A stretch of DNA of 8,426 bases from Clostridia bacterium (lineage in GTDB: Bacteria; Bacillota; Clostridia; DSM-8532). The stretch spans positions 1 through 8,426 of the forward strand of contig JAOABT010000472.1 of the NCBI GenBank assembly GCA_026418215.1. The letters run 5' to 3'. Both the position numbers and the translations under genes were made by a program. Positions 5,939-8,426 of this stretch are shown piece after piece. The first letter of the stretch is position 1; each line of letters begins with the position of its first letter. The notes below the pieces were generated by a model. The model was not told the DNA's origin and searched no databases. It saw only the letters and a program-made list of their open reading frames with translations.

Positions 5939-7831
5939 CTACAGCACAATATCAAAAACGAGCGTTTCTTGTGGTTTTAAAGAGACGGTTAGACAGCCAT
6001 CTTCCGATACTTTAGCATTGCTGCGGCCAAAAAGCTCATGAATTTTTGAAGTCGCTTGTATGCCTGCAACAGAAACATCCATCGTGGCCTCTACAGCTTC
6101 AGTTTCCTGGGAAGAGACAACAAGGGTAGCCTTCTTATCTGTAAAACGGACATATGACAGAACGTAGCCTTCCGTATAGATAACCTTGAAACCGCCATCA
6201 TGCAGCTGTTTTTCATTTTGCTTGTAATGAGCCAGCTTCTGGTACAGCGTAAAGTAGTTCTTATCCTGCTTTTCCTCTCTCCATTCCATGGGGTAACGGC
6301 AGCCTTCGTTAGTGCGCGGATGACCGTTAAGCCCAACTTCATTCCCGTAATAAACGTTTGGTGTGCCTGGGAAAGTGAACAGCATGACAACAGCGCCACG
6401 ATAGCTTTCGAATGAAATATTCTCATCATGATGGAGACGCGATATGTCATGGCTGTCGAGAAGGTTATACTGTAGAAGAGCTATTTGATAAGGCATGCGT
6501 GCAAGGTGCTGAATAAACATTTTAGCTACAGCAGCTGCATTGCGTCGCTTTTCTGTAATACCGAAACGGGAAAGACGACGAACAAATTCATCTGCTTGTC
6601 CTAAAAACTGACGCACTGGACGTAAGAATCCAAAGTAATTCATTGTAGCGTCCCACTCATTGCCTCTCAAATATTCAATGGGATCTGTCCAATGCTCTGC
6701 CAGCAAATAGGCCTTTGGATTTTCCTCTTTCACGCTGCGGCGTATTTCAGGCCATACCTCATGGTGGAGCTGGTCTTGATCTACACGAGCCATACAGAAG
6801 CCTACATCAAGACGCCAGGAATCGATGGAGTAAGGCGGCTTGAGCCAGGTTTTTATGACAGAAGCACCGTCTTTATAAAGTATATTCCGAAGCGCCATTG
6901 AGCTATAATTTAGAGTTGGTAAAGATTGCTCACCAAACCATCCATTATAGGTATTATTCTCGTTGAAGTAATAATATGAACGTTCTTCTGATTCAGGGTT
7001 ATGATAAGCACCAACAGATTCTGGGAAGAAACTAGCCGATTTATTGAACCAACGGTGTTCACAGCCTGTGTGATTGATAGACATATCCACCATGATACGT
7101 ACGCCTACTTCATGAGCTGCCTTTGAAAGTGAGGCCAAGGCTTCGTTTCCACCAAAATGAGGATCAACCTCATAGTAATCCATGCAATCATATTTATGAA
7201 TAGAGGGGGCTGTAAAAATGGGGTTTAGATAAATTGCATTAACACCTAGCTCTTTAAGGTAAGGGAGCTTTTGTTGTACACCTTCCAAATCGCCGCCAAA
7301 AAAATCGAGATTGAAGGTTTCTTCGTATTCTCCCGGTCTGTCTGTCCATTCCTTATGTATGGTTGGATGACCGTTGAGACTGTATTCGCCATCCTTTACA
7401 TCATTCTCAGGGTTGCCATTACAGAAGCGGTCAGGAAAGATCTGGTAGAAGACTGATTTCTTAACCCACTCGGGAGATTCAAAGCCGGCGATGAGCTGAA
7501 AATCAAAATCCTCAGTAGGCGGATAGTCGGTAATTTCAAGCTGATTATAGTAATAGGTATCGTCCTTGGTTGCGATCATAAACTGATAGGTGATCTTTTC
7601 CTGAGTCATTTTCAGCTGAGCTGAATAGTAAGTAAAGAGGTCATCCTGCTTACCTAGCTCCATCTTCTCATAATGATCTGTCCCATTTTTCATATACCTT
7701 AGAATAATGGCAAGTATGGGTGCATCTTTGAATACACGGATTGAGATGGTAACGGTTTCTCCCAAGGCAGGCAGAGGGTTGCTCACAAAATACTCTGTGG
7801 TGTCAGAATACACGCTTTTAAGCCAATTCAT
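5939..7831 (-). CDS. GH13 cyclomaltodextrinase/neopullulanase-type alpha-glycosidase
   Basis: This enzyme hydrolyses alpha-1,4 (and often alpha-1,6) glucosidic bonds in cyclodextrins, pullulan fragments or maltooligosaccharides. The 630-residue product has no signal peptide or membrane segment, so it acts in the cytoplasm on imported oligosaccharides. Residues 1-115 look like the N-terminal CBM34-type beta domain typical of GH13_20 enzymes. The catalytic barrel begins at about WVKKSVFYQIFPDRF (122-136). The conserved regions are complete: region I DMSINH (249-254), region V LPTLN (304-308), region II SWRLDVGF (338-345, nucleophile Asp342), region III LLAEHW (376-381, acid/base Glu379) and region IV LLDSHD (457-462, transition-state Asp462). 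The C-terminal 100 or so residues are the usual beta-sandwich. AGGAG lies 6 nt before the ATG. The gene stands alone, with no transporter or other glycosidase in view. Exact substrate is not decidable from sequence. Confidence 0.93.
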   Translation of the reverse strand: MNWLKSVYSDTTEYFVSNPLPALGETVTISIRVFKDAPILAIILRYMKNGTDHYEKMELGKQDDLFTYYSAQLKMTQEKITYQFMIATKDDTYYYNQLEITDYPPTEDFDFQLIAGFESPEWVKKSVFYQIFPDRFCNGNPENDVKDGEYSLNGHPTIHKEWTDRPGEYEETFNLDFFGGDLEGVQQKLPYLKELGVNAIYLNPIFTAPSIHKYDCMDYYEVDPHFGGNEALASLSKAAHEVGVRIMVDMSINHTGCEHRWFNKSASFFPESVGAYHNPESEERSYYYFNENNTYNGWFGEQSLPTLNYSSMALRNILYKDGASVIKTWLKPPYSIDSWRLDVGFCMARVDQDQLHHEVWPEIRRSVKEENPKAYLLAEHWTDPIEYLRGNEWDATMNYFGFLRPVRQFLGQADEFVRRLSRFGITEKRRNAAAVAKMFIQHLARMPYQIALLQYNLLDSHDISRLHHDENISFESYRGAVVMLFTFPGTPNVYYGNEVGLNGHPRTNEGCRYPMEWREEKQDKNYFTLYQKLAHYKQNEKQLHDGGFKVIYTEGYVLSYVRFTDKKATLVVSSQETEAVEATMDVSVAGIQATSKIHELFGRSNAKVSEDGCLTVSLKPQETLVFDIVL

Positions 7832-7837
7832 ATTCTT

Positions 7838-7842
7838 CTCCT
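7838..7842 (-). promoter_or_regulatory. Ribosome binding site of the GH13 gene
   Basis: On the minus strand AGGAG lies 6 nt before the ATG at 7831, confirming the start that gives MNWLKSVYSD. Confidence 0.75.
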
Positions 7843-7855
7843 GTTCTCTTTTATA

Positions 7856-7869
7856 GTTAAGCGGTTAAC
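7856..7869 (-). promoter_or_regulatory. Operator-like palindrome in the GH13 leader
   Basis: On the + strand GTTAAGCGGTTAAC reads as arms GTTAA and TTAAC around GCGG. Centred on the CG it is a 14-bp palindrome with a single mismatched pair. An even-length palindrome with central CG is the hallmark of LacI-family operators, which often control maltooligosaccharide genes. It lies about 6-19 nt downstream of the predicted transcription start, well placed for repression. It matches only the core of the CcpA cre consensus and misses both ends, so a pathway-specific regulator is more likely than CcpA. No regulator gene is in the window. Confidence 0.5.
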
Positions 7870-7881
7870 CTTTGTATGTAT

Positions 7882-7887
7882 ATTATA
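7882..7887 (-). promoter_or_regulatory. -10 box of the GH13 promoter
   Basis: A perfect TATAAT on the minus strand, with an inferred start near 7875 and a leader of about 44 nt. No good -35 is present at 16-18 nt (ATGCAT at 17). The box sits in a 10-bp perfect palindrome, TATTATAATA (7881-7890), so a TATAAT also reads on the + strand. Confidence 0.5.
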
Positions 7888-7960
7888 ATACATTCCTTTT
7901 CAAAATGCATTAAGATTTATTTCTTTTTAATGAATATTGCATCCTTTGCATTTAGCGACT

Positions 7961-8028
7961 TAGCCTTGGGGACTACGGTACAAGGTCAGTGAGCCCGTAG
8001 GGATTCCTTTCTCTCAACGGCTATTTTT
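7961..8028 (+). other. Unassigned foldable element ending in a T-run
   Basis: On the + strand TAGCC (7961-7965) pairs with GGCTA (8019-8023). With C8018 bulged, the helix continues TTGGGG (7966-7971) against TCTCAA (8012-8017), with two G-U pairs. Inside lies a second hairpin, CTACGG (7973-7978) with CCGTAG (7995-8000). The outer stem runs directly into TTTTT (8024-8028), as in an intrinsic terminator or the end of a small RNA. No riboswitch, tRNA, SRP, 6S or T-box consensus that I know matches. No + strand gene is obvious upstream or downstream, since both flanking genes are on the minus strand. On the minus strand it would lie between the YkgJ-type gene and the GH13 promoter but has no U-tract there. 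Confidence 0.4.
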
Positions 8029-8067
8029 ATGGCATATAATTGTGGTACTTTTTAAAATTGCCATAAA
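8026..8067. repeat. 9-bp inverted repeat
   Basis: TTTATGGCA (8026-8034) and TGCCATAAA (8059-8067) are perfect inverted repeats separated by 24 nt, just downstream of the YkgJ-type gene on the minus strand. The left arm overlaps the T-run of the foldable element. Neither side has a convincing U-tract, so a terminator role is doubtful. Confidence 0.5.
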
Positions 8068-8107
8068 TTTGAGGTTATTCATTGATCATTATAGGTGTGA
8101 ATGCACG

Positions 8108-8371
8108 CTATTTACTATTGGGCTTTGTGAGCTTTTCAAGCAGTGCAAAGCGATCATGCGCCTCTTCGTTGCAGGAGCCGCAATACTCTTCAGCTGGTGA
8201 GAAGCTGATACATACCTTAGGCCTATCAGGTCGGCCAAACAGCTTGCACCGGTTGTCCTCAGTCAGTTGAATACAACGTTGTCCTGCCGACTTTCCCTCC
8301 GGCATCCCGGGAATACTCGATGTAATGCTGATATCAATACAACAGGCGGCACAGCCGATTCTACACTCCAT
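8108..8371 (-). CDS. YkgJ-family cysteine cluster protein
   Basis: The small 87-residue protein belongs to the YkgJ (CxCxxCC-like) family, presumed to bind zinc or an iron-sulfur cluster through conserved cysteines; its biochemical role is unknown. It has nine cysteines: Cys3, 7, 10, 11 (CRIGCAACC), 33, 42, 54, 64 and 67. The family landmarks SSIPGMPEGKSAGQRC (18-33), CKLFGRPDRPKVC (42-54) and the C-terminal LLEKLTKP are all present. It is the compact single-domain form with no signal peptide or membrane helix. AAGGAG lies 5 nt before the ATG at 8371, and a TATAAT follows further upstream, so it appears to be transcribed alone or as a leading gene. Family assignment is firm; function is not known. 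Confidence 0.9.
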   Translation of the reverse strand: MECRIGCAACCIDISITSSIPGMPEGKSAGQRCIQLTEDNRCKLFGRPDRPKVCISFSPAEEYCGSCNEEAHDRFALLEKLTKPNSK

Positions 8372-8376
8372 AACTT

Positions 8377-8382
8377 CTCCTT
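8377..8382 (-). promoter_or_regulatory. Ribosome binding site of the YkgJ-type gene
   Basis: On the minus strand AAGGAG lies 5 nt before the ATG at 8371, which supports this start. Confidence 0.7.
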
Positions 8383-8414
8383 CGCCGACGCTCTTTTTTT
8401 ATGGGATGATCTTT

Positions 8415-8420
8415 ATTATA
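8415..8420 (-). promoter_or_regulatory. -10 box of the YkgJ-type gene
   Basis: A minus-strand TATAAT about 44 nt upstream of the ATG. The expected -35 would fall beyond the end of the window, so the promoter cannot be confirmed. Confidence 0.4.
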
Positions 8421-8426
8421 TATCTT

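Noticed and set aside
7856..7869. CcpA cre site
   Set aside because: The central AA-N-CG-N-T part fits, but the outer TG and CA positions do not; a different LacI-family operator is the better reading.
7961..8028. Known riboswitch, T-box, SRP RNA or 6S RNA
   Set aside because: None of the conserved boxes I know for these RNAs (for example the T-box GGTGG motif, the SRP GGAAGG tetraloop region, the TPP or SAM cores) is present, and no + strand gene follows.

Overview
This window looks like chromosomal DNA from a low-to-moderate GC member of the Bacillota, probably Clostridia or Negativicutes. The basis is the rpsB-tsf-pyrH-frr order, strong AGGAGG-type ribosome binding sites, sigma-A-like promoters, a short EF-Ts, and the style of the proteins. 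Genus cannot be fixed by reading alone. Nothing resembles a plasmid, phage or CRISPR locus.

Positions 1-2837 (+) hold the conserved translation and nucleotide block: rpsB (ribosomal protein S2), tsf (EF-Ts), an intrinsic terminator, then pyrH (UMP kinase) and frr (ribosome recycling factor). pyrH and frr are 3 nt apart. In many Bacillota frr is followed by uppS-cdsA-dxr; here that synteny stops.

Positions 2838-3396 contain no intact gene. The first part is the decayed C-terminal end of what appears to be a class I SAM-dependent methyltransferase, with four in-frame stops and two frameshifts. After it comes a good promoter (TTAACA-N17-TATATT).

Positions 3397-5514 (+) carry three genes for DNA damage and DNA maintenance. 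They are an SRAP/YedK-like protein that crosslinks abasic sites, a minimal O6-alkylguanine-DNA alkyltransferase-like protein that keeps the PCHRV cysteine, and a complete XerC/D-like tyrosine recombinase with its own extended -10 promoter. The first two are 44 nt apart and probably share a transcript.

Positions 5512-5938 are an intergenic stretch with inverted repeats but no convincing gene. It separates the + strand block from a convergent gene.

Positions 5939-7831 (-) encode a cytoplasmic GH13 cyclomaltodextrinase/neopullulanase-type enzyme with an N-terminal CBM34-like domain. Its start region has a TATAAT box and a palindrome shaped like a LacI-family operator. Positions 7832-8107 also contain an unassigned foldable element ending in TTTTT and a 9-bp inverted repeat. 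Positions 8108-8371 (-) encode a small cysteine-rich YkgJ-type protein.

Most of the window is ordinary. The points worth a second look are the methyltransferase relic at a synteny break, the SRAP plus alkyltransferase-like pair beside Xer, the operator-like palindrome, and the foldable element at 7961-8028. I see no convincing evidence of a wholly new system.
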